Source of the DNA: Polaribacter porphyrae
Lineage (GTDB): Bacteria > Bacteroidota > Bacteroidia > Flavobacteriales > Flavobacteriaceae
Direction of reading: 5' to 3'
Assembly: GCF_002954685.1 (NCBI RefSeq)
Contig: NZ_MSCN01000001.1
Location: forward strand, 124,001-188,000
DNA length: 64,000 nucleotides
Shown: positions 1 through 9,150 of the stretch, piece by piece
Layout of the letters: each line of letters opens with the position of its first letter
Numbering within the stretch: position 1 is the first letter of the stretch
Made by a program: the position numbers and the translations under genes
The notes under the pieces: generated by a model
What the model saw: the letters and a program-made list of their open reading frames with translations, nothing else
Database searches by the model: none
Told to the model about the DNA's origin: nothing

Positions 1-1
1 A

Positions 2-871
2 TTATTAAAATATTGTAGAAATAAAAAATACGATTTATTTATTACTGATGATTTATTAGTATATGTTGGTAAAATAAAAAAAATACCAACTATTGCTTTT
101 ACAGATGATGATCTTGCAATTGTAAAACAATTTTCAATAATATTAAAATTTGCAAATTATATTTTAGCACCATCAATAACTAATTTAGGTAAATTTAATG
201 AAAAAAAAATTGCATTTGATGGTTATAAAGAATTAGCATATTTACATCCAAATCAATTTACCCCAGATTTGGAGCTGGTAAAAAAAATAATTCCAGAAAA
301 AAACTTTTTTATTTTAAGGTTAGTTTCTTTAACAGCATATCACGATGTTGGAAAATCTGGTATCACAAAAGAAAAAGCAAAGCAGTTGATAAGTCTTTTA
401 GAAAAATATGGGCAAGTTTATATAAGTGCAGAAAGAGAATTAAGTCCTGAACTAGAGAAATATAAATTGAAAATTGAACCACACCAATTAAAAGATGTAT
501 TATCACAAGCAAAGGCATATATTGGAGATAGTCAAACTATGTCTTCGGAAGCAGCAATCTTAGGAGTTCCCTCATTTAGATTTAATGATTTTGTAGGTAA
601 AATAGGGGTTATGGATGAGAAAGATGATGTTTATAAGCTATCTAAAAGTTATAAAACATCAGAATTTTCTTTCTTACTTAAAGATTTAGAAAACAGTTTA
701 AATGGAGACGTTTTTTCTCTTAAAATAAAAGAAAATCAAAAAAGAATGCTTTCAGAGAAGGTGGATTTAACAAGTTTTATGATATGGCTTTTAGAGAATT
801 TCCCTGATAGTATAAGAACCTTAAAGAAAAACCCTTTATATCAGGAAAAGTTTATTAATTTTATGGGCTAA
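2..871 (+). CDS. DUF354 family glycosyltransferase-like protein, 5' truncated
   Basis: The reading frame is open from base 2 to the stop at 871, giving 289 visible residues; the start lies outside the window, and an internal TTG at 269 is not a credible start. The protein resembles DUF354 (COG1817), proteins with a GT-B-like fold found in polysaccharide loci. Visible marks are the acidic stretch FTDDDLAIVKQF near the visible N-terminus, RLVSLTAYHDVGKSG in the middle, and GDSQTMSSEAAILGVPS in the C-terminal half, which looks like a nucleotide-sugar-binding loop. The family is about 340 residues, so roughly 50 are missing. It lies 18 bases before the epimerase gene and is probably in its operon. 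The exact reaction is unknown. Confidence 0.75.
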   Translation, partial: LLKYCRNKKYDLFITDDLLVYVGKIKKIPTIAFTDDDLAIVKQFSIILKFANYILAPSITNLGKFNEKKIAFDGYKELAYLHPNQFTPDLELVKKIIPEKNFFILRLVSLTAYHDVGKSGITKEKAKQLISLLEKYGQVYISAERELSPELEKYKLKIEPHQLKDVLSQAKAYIGDSQTMSSEAAILGVPSFRFNDFVGKIGVMDEKDDVYKLSKSYKTSEFSFLLKDLENSLNGDVFSLKIKENQKRMLSEKVDLTSFMIWLLENFPDSIRTLKKNPLYQEKFINFMG

Positions 872-889
872 TTTAAGAAAAAGTATGTT

Positions 890-2035
890 ATGAAAATTAT
901 TACAGTAATTGGAGCAAGACCACAAATAATTAAAGCTGCAGCAATTAGTAGAGAAATATTAAAAAATTACTCAAATAAAATTGAAGAAATAATTGTTCAT
1001 ACAGGTCAACACTATGATCAAAATATGTCGGAATTTTTTTTTGATGAATTAAATATACCAAGACCAAATTACAACTTAAATGTGGGTTCTAGTTCTCATG
1101 GAGTACAATCTGGAAAAATGATTGAAGGTATAGAAGAAATTATAATTAAAGAAAGCCCTCAATTTATTTTACTTTATGGAGATACTAACTCTACATTAGC
1201 AGGTGCTGTAGCAGCATCAAAAATAAATGTTCCAATTGTACATATAGAAGCAGGTTTAAGATCTTATAACAGAAAAATGCCTGAAGAAATAAATAGAATT
1301 GTTTGTGATCATTTATCAACATTATTATTTTCTCCAACATTAACAGGTTATAATAATCTAATTAAAGAAGGGTTTAGTGTAAAAAAAGAAAAGCCTTTTA
1401 CCCCAGACAATCCGTGGGTTTTTCATTGTGGAGATATTATGTATGATAACTCTTTGCATTTCGCTAAAATTTCTGCTAAAAAATCTACGATATTAAGCAA
1501 ATATAATTTAGTGCCAAATAAATTTATTTTATCTACAATACACAGGGATCATAATACTGACGTTCAAGAAAATTTAGAATCTATTTTTAAAGCTCTTTTA
1601 ACCATATCTAAAGAATATAAAATAGTATTGCCATTACATCCAAGAACAAAAAATAAATTGAATGAAATGGAAGATAAAGATTTATATAATTCTATAATCA
1701 GTAATGAAAATTTATTGTTGATACCTCCTACATCATTTTTAGATATCATAGAATTAGAAAAATCATCTAAAATGGTTGTCACAGATTCTGGTGGAGTACA
1801 AAAAGAAGCTTATTTTTTTAATAAACCTTGTATAATCTTAAGACCAGAAACAGAATGGTTGGAAATTTTAGAAACTGGTAAAGCAAAATTAACTTCAGCT
1901 AATTATTCAGATATTATTGAGGCTTTTAATAATTTTAAAAGTTCAAAAGAAGAGGAGTTTCCAAAAATTTTTGGTAATGGTAAAGCCTCGCAATTTATTT
2001 GTAATAAACTATTTTCTAATAATAAAGAATTATAA
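890..2035 (+). CDS. Non-hydrolysing UDP-N-acetylglucosamine 2-epimerase family (WecB/WbpI-like)
   Basis: At 381 residues this has the full length of the WecB family, which inverts C2 of UDP-GlcNAc-type sugars. Seen: GARPQIIK at residues 8-15, HTGQHYDQNMS at 37-47, YGDTNST at 96-102 (Asp98), HIEAGLRS at 118-125 (Glu120), PEEINR at 131-136, and a C-terminal TDSGGVQKEA that binds the UDP phosphates. Two motifs differ from plain WecB: GDIMYDNS replaces the usual GNTVIDAL-type segment, and HRDHN replaces HRxEN. The first is typical of WbpI-type enzymes acting on UDP-GlcNAc3NAcA. The next gene is an N-acetyl-sugar amidotransferase, which fits a ManNAc3NAc-uronic acid pathway. Family assignment is firm; the substrate is inferred. 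Confidence 0.88.
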   Translation: MKIITVIGARPQIIKAAAISREILKNYSNKIEEIIVHTGQHYDQNMSEFFFDELNIPRPNYNLNVGSSSHGVQSGKMIEGIEEIIIKESPQFILLYGDTNSTLAGAVAASKINVPIVHIEAGLRSYNRKMPEEINRIVCDHLSTLLFSPTLTGYNNLIKEGFSVKKEKPFTPDNPWVFHCGDIMYDNSLHFAKISAKKSTILSKYNLVPNKFILSTIHRDHNTDVQENLESIFKALLTISKEYKIVLPLHPRTKNKLNEMEDKDLYNSIISNENLLLIPPTSFLDIIELEKSSKMVVTDSGGVQKEAYFFNKPCIILRPETEWLEILETGKAKLTSANYSDIIEAFNNFKSSKEEEFPKIFGNGKASQFICNKLFSNNKEL

Positions 2036-2038
2036 ATT

Positions 2039-4072
2039 ATGTGCGGAATATTTGGAGTTATTACAAAAGAAGAAGCTAGGTACAGTAACAAGTTCTTAAA
2101 AAAATCATTAAAATCATTAGCAAAATTATCTGAAACTAGAGGAAAAGATTCTTCAGGTCTGTGTAGTTTAAATCACAAAGACAATAGTTTTGACATTATT
2201 AAAGGTCCTATACCTGCTAATGAACTATTAAAGAGATCTAAAGTTAAATACACCCTAGACAACTTGTTTTCTAAAGAAAATGATGATAAAATTAAGCTTG
2301 CATTTGGGCATGCTAGACTAGTTACTAACGGAACTCAATTAGAAGATTCTAATAACCAGCCAGTTATGAAAGATGATATTATTTGTATTCATAATGGTAT
2401 TGTTGTTAATGTTGATGATTTGTGGAAAGAGCATCCAACTTTAGTTAGGGAGAACGAAATTGATACAGAGATTTTACCTGCATTAATTAGAATGGAACTC
2501 AACAAAGGAAACTCAATAGAATCTTCTGTTAAAAATAGTATTGATAAAGTTTTTGGAACCGCTTCAATAGCAACAACATTTGCAGATTTAGAAAAATTTG
2601 TTTTAGCTACTAATAATGGTTCTTTATATGTTATTCATAATAATAAAGACATTATTTATTTTGCTTCAGAAAGAGCAATGCTAAATGGTCTTATAGAAAA
2701 AATGTCTTTAAAAGATACAATTGGAGAGTTCGAGTTTTTTCAATTAAGAGCAAAAAACTTGCTTGTTTTAGATTTAAAAAACTTTACTTTTAACAAAAAA
2801 TCTTTTTCAGAAATAGAAGAAAATAAAAAAAGTGAAGAGTTTTCAAGTACTAAAAAAGACCTAAATTTTTATAGTGAAGAATCTCGAAAAAAACAAATTT
2901 CAACAGTATTAGATTTAAATGAAATACATTTAAGTTCTGAAGCTGTTAAAGATAAAGACATGCTTATCTATCCTTTTGAGAAAATTAAAAAGCTCAAAAG
3001 ATGTAAAAAGTGTATCTTACCAGAAACTTTTCCTTATATAGAATATGACGAAAAGGGAGAGTGTAATTATTGCAAAAATTACAAAAAGAAAAACCAATCA
3101 AGATCTTTAGACGAGTTAAAAGCTTTAGTTGAACCTTATAGAAGTAAAGACGGTTCTCCTGATTGTTTAGTTCCATTTAGTGGAGGTAGAGACAGTATGT
3201 ATGTAATGCATGTTATAAAGAAAAAATTAGGTTTAAACCCAATTGCTTTTACTTATGATTGGGGAATGGTAACAGATTTAGCAAGAAGAAATATTGCAAG
3301 AATTTGTGGTGAATTAGGTGTAGAGAATATTATTGTTGCTGCAGATATGCACTGGAAAAGAACTAATATTAGAAAAAATATTAAAGCTTGGTTGAAAAAA
3401 CCAGATTTAGGTATGATTCCTCTTTTTATGGCTGGAGATAAATTTTTCTTTTATTATGCTGATAAAGTAAAAAAACAAACAAATATAAAGTTAAATATTT
3501 GGGGAATTAACCACCTTGAAAACACGGATTTTAAAACAGGTTTTGGTGGTTTAGCACCACAATTTGATAAAGAAAAAATTTATTCTTTATCGGTTAAAAA
3601 TCAGTTAAAATTATTTGGATTTGTTGGGAAAAATTTAATTCAAAGTCCTGGTTATATAAATCAATCTATTTTAGATTCTTTAGGTTCTTTTGCATCTAGA
3701 TATGTTGCTCCAAAATCAGACTATTATCACTTATTTGATTATATGCAATGGGATGAAAAAACCATTGAAGATACTATTATAAATGAATATAAATGGGAAA
3801 CTTCTATAGATACAAAATCTACTTGGAGAATTGGTGATGGTACAGCAAGTTTTTATAATTATGTATATACTTTAGTGGCTGGTTTTAGTGAAAATGATAC
3901 ATTTAGAAGTAATCAAATTAGAGAAGGTATGCTAACTAGAGAAGAAGGTTTAGCATTAGTTTATGATGAAAATAAACCTCGATATAACTCTTTAAAATGG
4001 TATTTAGAAATTATTGGTTTGGATTTTAGAGATGTTATTAAAACTGTAAATAAAATGCCTCAATTATACTAA
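2039..4072 (+). CDS. Fused class II glutaminase and N-acetyl-sugar amidotransferase (WbpG-like)
   Basis: A 677-residue two-part protein. Residues 1-235 are an Ntn-type class II glutamine amidotransferase: catalytic Cys2 (MCGIFG), RGKDSSG, GHARLVTNGT, IHNGIV and EIDTE. After a charged linker, residues 320-677 match the WbpG/PseA-type N-acetyl-sugar amidotransferase family: CxxC pairs at 322/325 and 342/345, probably zinc-binding, then the PP-loop SGGRDS near residue 381, which adenylates the substrate. The glutaminase would supply ammonia for converting a sugar carboxylate to an amide. In Pseudomonas the WbpG protein needs separate HisH- and HisF-like partners; here a different glutaminase type is fused on. 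The gene starts 3 bases after the epimerase stop. Confidence 0.82.
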   Translation: MCGIFGVITKEEARYSNKFLKKSLKSLAKLSETRGKDSSGLCSLNHKDNSFDIIKGPIPANELLKRSKVKYTLDNLFSKENDDKIKLAFGHARLVTNGTQLEDSNNQPVMKDDIICIHNGIVVNVDDLWKEHPTLVRENEIDTEILPALIRMELNKGNSIESSVKNSIDKVFGTASIATTFADLEKFVLATNNGSLYVIHNNKDIIYFASERAMLNGLIEKMSLKDTIGEFEFFQLRAKNLLVLDLKNFTFNKKSFSEIEENKKSEEFSSTKKDLNFYSEESRKKQISTVLDLNEIHLSSEAVKDKDMLIYPFEKIKKLKRCKKCILPETFPYIEYDEKGECNYCKNYKKKNQSRSLDELKALVEPYRSKDGSPDCLVPFSGGRDSMYVMHVIKKKLGLNPIAFTYDWGMVTDLARRNIARICGELGVENIIVAADMHWKRTNIRKNIKAWLKKPDLGMIPLFMAGDKFFFYYADKVKKQTNIKLNIWGINHLENTDFKTGFGGLAPQFDKEKIYSLSVKNQLKLFGFVGKNLIQSPGYINQSILDSLGSFASRYVAPKSDYYHLFDYMQWDEKTIEDTIINEYKWETSIDTKSTWRIGDGTASFYNYVYTLVAGFSENDTFRSNQIREGMLTREEGLALVYDENKPRYNSLKWYLEIIGLDFRDVIKTVNKMPQLY

Positions 4073-4084
4073 ACTTAATTTTAT

Positions 4085-4666
4085 ATGAAAAAATTGAAAT
4101 TTTTTATCTTATTTTTTGTTGTTGTAAGTTATTCTCAATTAAGTTCAAGTCAAAATATAGATTCAGTAAGCTTTAATAAAAAATGGTTTGCATCAATAGA
4201 TTATGGTATTCAAATGTCTGGAATTAAAAGTGAAGACTTTATAAGTTCTAATTATTCTCATTTAATAAGAATAATTGTAGGAAAATGGTTAAATAAAAAT
4301 ATTGCTATTCAAGGAGGGTATCAGGGAAGATATTTTAATGCAATAGCAGATAATGATAAACATTTTTATGATTTCTATTTTGCAGAAGTAGTCTTTAATG
4401 CTAAAAATATTTTATTATCAAAAAAAGAAGATAACAGGTTTTATGATTTGTTGTTTCATGTAGGGTTTGGATATTTTCAAAATCACTATTATGGTAATTC
4501 AGCTATCCACGGTATTATAGGAACAAGTAATCATTTTTCAATTTCTGATAGAATTAAAATTAAATTTGATATTGGAGCTATTGTTGGTTGGGATATTTAC
4601 CAAGGAAATGATGACATTTTACCAAGTTTATCTTTAGGGTTGGTTTATAGCATGGGTAAAATTTAA
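4085..4666 (+). CDS. Predicted small outer-membrane beta-barrel protein
   Basis: A 193-residue protein with a clear signal peptide (MKKLKFFILFFVVVSYS, likely cut near residue 22). The rest alternates short hydrophobic and polar segments, such as HLIRIIVGKW and IAIQGGYQGRYF, and ends in an LSLGLVYSMGKI strand, as outer-membrane barrels do. No family is recognised. It starts 12 bases after the amidotransferase and closes that transcription unit, since a promoter-like box follows it. A role in surface polysaccharide assembly or export is suggested only by position. Confidence 0.6.
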   Translation: MKKLKFFILFFVVVSYSQLSSSQNIDSVSFNKKWFASIDYGIQMSGIKSEDFISSNYSHLIRIIVGKWLNKNIAIQGGYQGRYFNAIADNDKHFYDFYFAEVVFNAKNILLSKKEDNRFYDLLFHVGFGYFQNHYYGNSAIHGIIGTSNHFSISDRIKIKFDIGAIVGWDIYQGNDDILPSLSLGLVYSMGKI

Positions 4667-4685
4667 CATATTAATATTGTTTTTA

Positions 4686-4693
4686 TATATTTG
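4686..4693 (+). promoter_or_regulatory. Bacteroidota -7 box ahead of the sugar transferase gene
   Basis: TATATTTG matches the TAnnTTTG -7 element of Bacteroidota housekeeping promoters. It lies 43 bases before the start at 4737, in the gap after the outer-membrane protein gene. No good TTTG -33 element is seen at the usual distance (TTTA at 4662-4665 is the closest). Confidence 0.4.
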
Positions 4694-4736
4694 CATTATT
4701 CCCTAATAATCAGTAAAATATTTAAAAAAAAATATT

Positions 4737-5864
4737 ATGAATGAAATAATTGCTAAAGGTAAGAAGAAAGAAATTAAATCAAGTTTTTTAAAAGATTTAG
4801 AAAACTGCTCTAACAATGAGCCAAAAGTCAAAAAATTAATTTTAAAAGAAGTTAATAATAATGAAGTTTTAGAGTTTATTCAAAAACATTTTGAATTAAG
4901 TTTAGAGCAAACATATATAACTTCAACTTCAACACTTTTTAATATTGATAGGCTAAAAGATAATAGTATTTCTAGCATTGTAAATTTAAAAAAAATAAAT
5001 GATGTAAGATTTATCAATAAATTTTTTGAATCAATAAATATTAAATTACCAAATTCGGGGTTTTATTTAGGCTGTGTAGAAACGTATCCGAATAGAAGAA
5101 AAGTTTTGTTTGAAAAATATCCTCCAGTAATTAATTGGTTTGTATATTTTTTTGATACCCTTTTTACAAGAGTTTTTCCCAAATTAAAAATTACAAAAAA
5201 AATATATTTTTATCTAACAAAAGGTAAAGGTAGAGTAATTTCAAGAGCTGAAACTTATGGAAGATTGTATTCTTGCGGCTTTGAAATTGTAGATGAAAAA
5301 ACGATAAATAATACTCTCTATTTTGTTGTTAAAAAAGTAAAAGACCCTATTTTTGATAACGACCCCACCTATGGTCCTATTATAAGGTTAAAAAGAATTG
5401 GTAAGAATAAGAAAAAATTTAATGTATACAAGTTAAGAACTATGCATCCCTTTTCTGAGTATCTCCAAGAGTATGTATATAATCAAAATAGTTTAAAAGA
5501 AGGGGGTAAAATAAAAGATGATTTTAGAATTTCACCAGAAGGTAGAGTTTTTAGAAAGTTTTGGATAGATGAAATACCAATGCTAATTAACATAATTAAA
5601 GGGGATATGAAATTAGTTGGAGTTAGACCTTTAAGTTCACATTTTTTTGGTTTATATACTAATGAATTGCAAGATTTACGTACTCAATTTAAACCCGGAT
5701 TTATACCTCCCTTTTACGCAGATTTACCAAAAGATATGAATGAAATAATGGCATCTGAGAAAAAATATTTATTAGCATATTCTAAAGCGCCTTTTAATAC
5801 AGATTTGAAATATCTATTACTTTCATTTAAAAATGTGTTATTTAAAGGTGCAAGAAGTAATTAG
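4737..5864 (+). CDS. Sugar-phosphate transferase (polyprenol-phosphate glycosyl-1-phosphate transferase-like) with atypical N-terminus
   Basis: The C-terminal part (residues 205-350) carries the bacterial sugar transferase signature: FNVYKLRTMHP, then KDDFRISPEGRVFRKFWIDE, then LINIIKGDMKLVGVRPL. These enzymes move a sugar phosphate from UDP-sugar to undecaprenyl phosphate and so start repeat-unit synthesis. The N-terminal 200 residues are unusual. The four or five membrane helices of WbaP-type enzymes are absent, and the reentrant helix of PglC-type enzymes is not clear; only a hydrophobic stretch around PPVINWFVYFFDTLF could touch the membrane. It has its own upstream promoter-like box and lies just before the export genes. 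The domain call is firm, the donor sugar unknown. Confidence 0.75.
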   Translation: MNEIIAKGKKKEIKSSFLKDLENCSNNEPKVKKLILKEVNNNEVLEFIQKHFELSLEQTYITSTSTLFNIDRLKDNSISSIVNLKKINDVRFINKFFESINIKLPNSGFYLGCVETYPNRRKVLFEKYPPVINWFVYFFDTLFTRVFPKLKITKKIYFYLTKGKGRVISRAETYGRLYSCGFEIVDEKTINNTLYFVVKKVKDPIFDNDPTYGPIIRLKRIGKNKKKFNVYKLRTMHPFSEYLQEYVYNQNSLKEGGKIKDDFRISPEGRVFRKFWIDEIPMLINIIKGDMKLVGVRPLSSHFFGLYTNELQDLRTQFKPGFIPPFYADLPKDMNEIMASEKKYLLAYSKAPFNTDLKYLLLSFKNVLFKGARSN

Positions 5865-5958
5865 ATGTTATATTATAAAGCTAGTTACTTAAAAATAAAA
5901 TTTGTAAAAAAAACAATGTTTTTTATTTAAAAAGATGTCTTATAATTAAAAAATATAT

Positions 5959-5966
5959 TACTTTCG
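5959..5966 (+). promoter_or_regulatory. Possible -7 box ahead of the export operon
   Basis: TACTTTCG is a one-base variant of TAnnTTTG, 17 bases before the GTG start of the Wza-like gene, in a 118-base AT-rich gap. No TTTG is found at the -33 position, so this is a weak call. Confidence 0.35.
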
Positions 5967-5982
5967 CAACAAATTTTTTAAT

Positions 5983-6753
5983 GTGAATAAGTCAGGGAAA
6001 ATTCTTTGTGTTTTTTTAATAATTTTTTTTGTTTCGTGTGTTTCAAAAAAAGAAGTTATCTATTTTCAAAATGATGAAATAGAACAATCTAAAGTAAGCA
6101 ATAGTTACAAAACTATTATCAAACCAGATGATGTATTACAAATTACCATTACTGCTTTGGATATAGAGGCGGTAAGACCTTTTAATCTAGCAGCAGTTAC
6201 TTATTCTACAACTTCAAATTCTGCCATAGGGGTAGCGCAACAACAGACTTATTTAGTTGACAATAAAGGGGAGATTGATTTTCCTGTAATTGGTAAAATT
6301 AAAATAGGTGGACTAACCCGTGAAGAAACCATAGAGTTGTTAAGGAATAAACTCTCACCTGATTATATCAAAGATCCTAATATTAATATTAGAATTGCCA
6401 ATTACAAGATTTCTGTAATTGGAGATGTTAGAAGACCTGGAAGTTATAGCATTCCGAATGAGCGAATTACCATTTTAGATGCATTAGCGCTAGCAGGTGA
6501 TGTAAATATTTCAGGACAACGAAGTAACATTATGATTATCAGAGAAGAAGATGGTAGAAAAACACAATACAGAGTTGATTTAAGATCAAATAAATTATTG
6601 ACATCACCAGTATATTATTTACAACAAAATGATGTCATGTATGTAGAGCCGAATTATGCAAGTATCCAGTCCGCTTCATCAAACTCAAATACTACTTTAT
6701 TTATTTCGATAACTGGTTTACTCATTACCATCGTATCTCTTTTAACAAGATAA
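5983..6753 (+). CDS. Wza-like polysaccharide export outer-membrane lipoprotein
   Basis: A 256-residue lipoprotein. The signal peptide ends in the lipobox FVSC (Cys19). It is followed by the poly-export domain (KPDDVLQITITALD, then YLVDNKGEIDFPVIGKIKIGGLTREE) and an SLBB segment (SVIGDVRRPGSYSIPNERITILDALALAG). A single hydrophobic helix closes the protein (TTLFISITGLLITIVSLL), as in Bacteroidota Wza homologues. It would form the outer-membrane exit of a polysaccharide export channel. The start is GTG at 5983: the ATG two bases upstream runs straight into a TGA. The Wzc-like kinase follows after 2 bases, and the pair forms one operon. Confidence 0.88.
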   Translation: MNKSGKILCVFLIIFFVSCVSKKEVIYFQNDEIEQSKVSNSYKTIIKPDDVLQITITALDIEAVRPFNLAAVTYSTTSNSAIGVAQQQTYLVDNKGEIDFPVIGKIKIGGLTREETIELLRNKLSPDYIKDPNINIRIANYKISVIGDVRRPGSYSIPNERITILDALALAGDVNISGQRSNIMIIREEDGRKTQYRVDLRSNKLLTSPVYYLQQNDVMYVEPNYASIQSASSNSNTTLFISITGLLITIVSLLTR

Positions 6754-6755
6754 AA

Positions 6756-9149
6756 ATGCTAGAACAAAAACACAACTATATAAACAATCAAGAATTAGAA
6801 GGCTCTCATAACATTAATATAAGAGAAGAGTTAGAAAAATACTTGGGAAATTGGAGGTGGTTTGTCCTTGGTGTCTTTTTGTCACTTTCTCTAGCATTTA
6901 TTAATTTAAAATACACCACACCAAAATATAGTGCTACTGCTTCTATCATGATCAAAGACAATAAAAAGTCTGGTATTTCCCAAGAATTAGAAGCTTTTAA
7001 AGATTTAGGAATTATTGGAGGTGGTTCTGCGAACAATACCGATAATGAAATATACATATTAAAATCTCGTAAAATTATTGGGAATGTGGTGGATTCTTTG
7101 AACCTAACAACCTCCTATTTTACAGAAGGGAGGGTTTTGAATAAGGAAATTTATAAACAACGTCCAATTTCTTTAGAATTTATAAAAAATGAAGCAAACT
7201 TTATAGAAAAAGATACAACTTTTGTCATATCAATTATAGATAAAAATAATTTTGAAATAAAAGATGTTGAGGGAGTATTGATTCTGTCCTCAAAGTTTAA
7301 TGAAATTATTGATAGTGAAATAGGGTTATTTAATATAGTACTTTCAAATGAGTTTGGACAAGATTTTAATGAAAAAGAGATCATAATTCGTCACAAAGGG
7401 AGAAATAAAATGATTGATAGTTATCGGAGTAGAATTAAGATAAGCGCTGTTAATATAAACTCAAGTGTATTAACCTTAAGTCTTGAGGATGCTGTGAAAA
7501 ATAAAGCGGAAGATTTTTTAAATGAATTGGTAAAACAATATAATTTAGATGCCATTCAAGATAAAAATATTGTTTCTGAAAAAACAAGAGATTTTATTAA
7601 AGATCGTTTAAAAAGTGTTGGTAACGATTTAGGAATCATTCAAGACAAGGTAAAGAACTATAAATTACAATTTGGTATTACAGGTCTTTCATCAGAAGGA
7701 ATATTAGCACTTGAAGCTGTTTCTGTAAACAATCAAAAAATAGCTGAAATAAAGAGTCAGTTGAATCTTGCTGAATGGATTCAAGAAAAATTAAACAAGG
7801 AATCTAAAGAAAATGATGTATTACCAACAAATTTAGGCTTTACAGATTTAACTATTACTTCATCTATACAGGCATATAATGAATTAGTTTTGAATAAAAA
7901 CAAGTTGATAGTAACGGCGGGTAATAGAAATCCACAATTAATCGAAACCCAAAAAAGAATCACAACGTTGAATAAAAACTTATTATCGAGTTTAGCAAAT
8001 TTAAAAAAATCACTCGAAATTCAATTGAGTCAATTAAATACAGAAGCCCAAAAAGTATCTTCAAAAATATCTGAAATCCCGCTTATAGAAAGAGGTATGA
8101 TTGATATTAAAAGACAGAATCAAATTTATTCAGAATTGTACACTTATCTGTTAAAGAAAAAAGAAGAAACTGCTATTTCCTTGGCTGTTACTGTTCCCAA
8201 TGCGAAAATTATTGATTTTGCTTATGGTTCTGATACTCCTGTCTCACCAAAAAAGAATAGTGTTTATTTAACAGCTTTAATTTTTGGGATAATAATCCCT
8301 TTTATAATTATCTCTTTAAAGAACTTATTAGATACAAAAATTCATTCAAAAAGAGATATTGAAGAGTTTTTATCAATGCCTTTTATTGGTGAAATTCCTC
8401 ATTCTGATAAAGACGATAAAATAGTTGTTTCTAAAGATGCTAGAACAAGTATTGCTGAATCTTTTAGATTAGTGAGAACTAATTTAGATTTTATGCTAAC
8501 AGATAATCAAAAAAATCTCGGTAAATCAATTTTTATTACTTCAACAACAAGTGGTGAAGGTAAGTCGTTTATATCCATTAACCTTGCTGCTGCATTATCA
8601 TTATCAAATAAAAAAGTTTTGTTACTAGGACTAGATTTGAGAGCGCCTAAAGTAACCAAGTATTTAGGGCTTCCAGATAGAAAAGGTATAACAAATTATA
8701 TTACATCTGATAATATTCAACTTGACGATATTAAATTCTCAATACCTGAAATAACAAATCTTGATATTATTTCTTCTGGAGTGATCCCACCAAACCCAGC
8801 TGAATTACTATTAAGTGATAAAATTGAAGATCTTTTTGAACAAGTTAAACAAGATTATGATTTCATTATTGTAGATACTGCTCCAGTAAATCTAGTTACT
8901 GATACATTGTTGGTTTCTAAATATGCAGATACATTTATGTATGTAGCGAGAGCAAATTATTTAGATAAAAGACTATTAAATATACCACAAGCTCTTTATA
9001 AAGAAAATAAAATACCTAATATGTCTATTTTATTAAACGATGTAGATGTTAAAAAAGGCTATGGTTATGGTTATGGTTACGGTTATGGCTATGGAAATAG
9101 TTATTTTGAAAATGAAAAAAAACCATGGTATAAAAGAATTTTCAGTTAA
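6756..9149 (+). CDS. Wzc-like polysaccharide co-polymerase and tyrosine kinase
   Basis: A 797-residue inner-membrane protein that pairs with the Wza-like exporter to control chain length and export. Order: a cytoplasmic N-terminus, membrane helix 1 (WRWFVLGVFLSLSLAFINL), a large periplasmic coiled region, membrane helix 2 (YLTALIFGIIIPFIIISL), then a BY-kinase domain with Walker A TSGEGKS near residue 600, Walker A' LLLGLDLR, and Walker B FIIVDTAP. The last 32 residues hold a run of alternating Gly and Tyr (KKGYGYGYGY and on), the expected autophosphorylation cluster, coded by a near-perfect hexanucleotide repeat at 9057-9095. A PHP-type phosphatase that could reverse the phosphorylation lies convergently downstream. 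Confidence 0.92.
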   Translation: MLEQKHNYINNQELEGSHNINIREELEKYLGNWRWFVLGVFLSLSLAFINLKYTTPKYSATASIMIKDNKKSGISQELEAFKDLGIIGGGSANNTDNEIYILKSRKIIGNVVDSLNLTTSYFTEGRVLNKEIYKQRPISLEFIKNEANFIEKDTTFVISIIDKNNFEIKDVEGVLILSSKFNEIIDSEIGLFNIVLSNEFGQDFNEKEIIIRHKGRNKMIDSYRSRIKISAVNINSSVLTLSLEDAVKNKAEDFLNELVKQYNLDAIQDKNIVSEKTRDFIKDRLKSVGNDLGIIQDKVKNYKLQFGITGLSSEGILALEAVSVNNQKIAEIKSQLNLAEWIQEKLNKESKENDVLPTNLGFTDLTITSSIQAYNELVLNKNKLIVTAGNRNPQLIETQKRITTLNKNLLSSLANLKKSLEIQLSQLNTEAQKVSSKISEIPLIERGMIDIKRQNQIYSELYTYLLKKKEETAISLAVTVPNAKIIDFAYGSDTPVSPKKNSVYLTALIFGIIIPFIIISLKNLLDTKIHSKRDIEEFLSMPFIGEIPHSDKDDKIVVSKDARTSIAESFRLVRTNLDFMLTDNQKNLGKSIFITSTTSGEGKSFISINLAAALSLSNKKVLLLGLDLRAPKVTKYLGLPDRKGITNYITSDNIQLDDIKFSIPEITNLDIISSGVIPPNPAELLLSDKIEDLFEQVKQDYDFIIVDTAPVNLVTDTLLVSKYADTFMYVARANYLDKRLLNIPQALYKENKIPNMSILLNDVDVKKGYGYGYGYGYGYGNSYFENEKKPWYKRIFS
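9057..9095 (+). repeat. Hexanucleotide repeat coding the Tyr-Gly tail of the kinase
   Basis: About six tandem copies of GGYTAT, with only third-position changes (ggc/ggt, tat/tac), code for (GY)n near the C-terminus of the Wzc-like kinase. The repeat can change length in frame by slippage, altering the number of phosphorylatable tyrosines without breaking the gene. Confidence 0.7.
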
Positions 9150-9150
9150 A

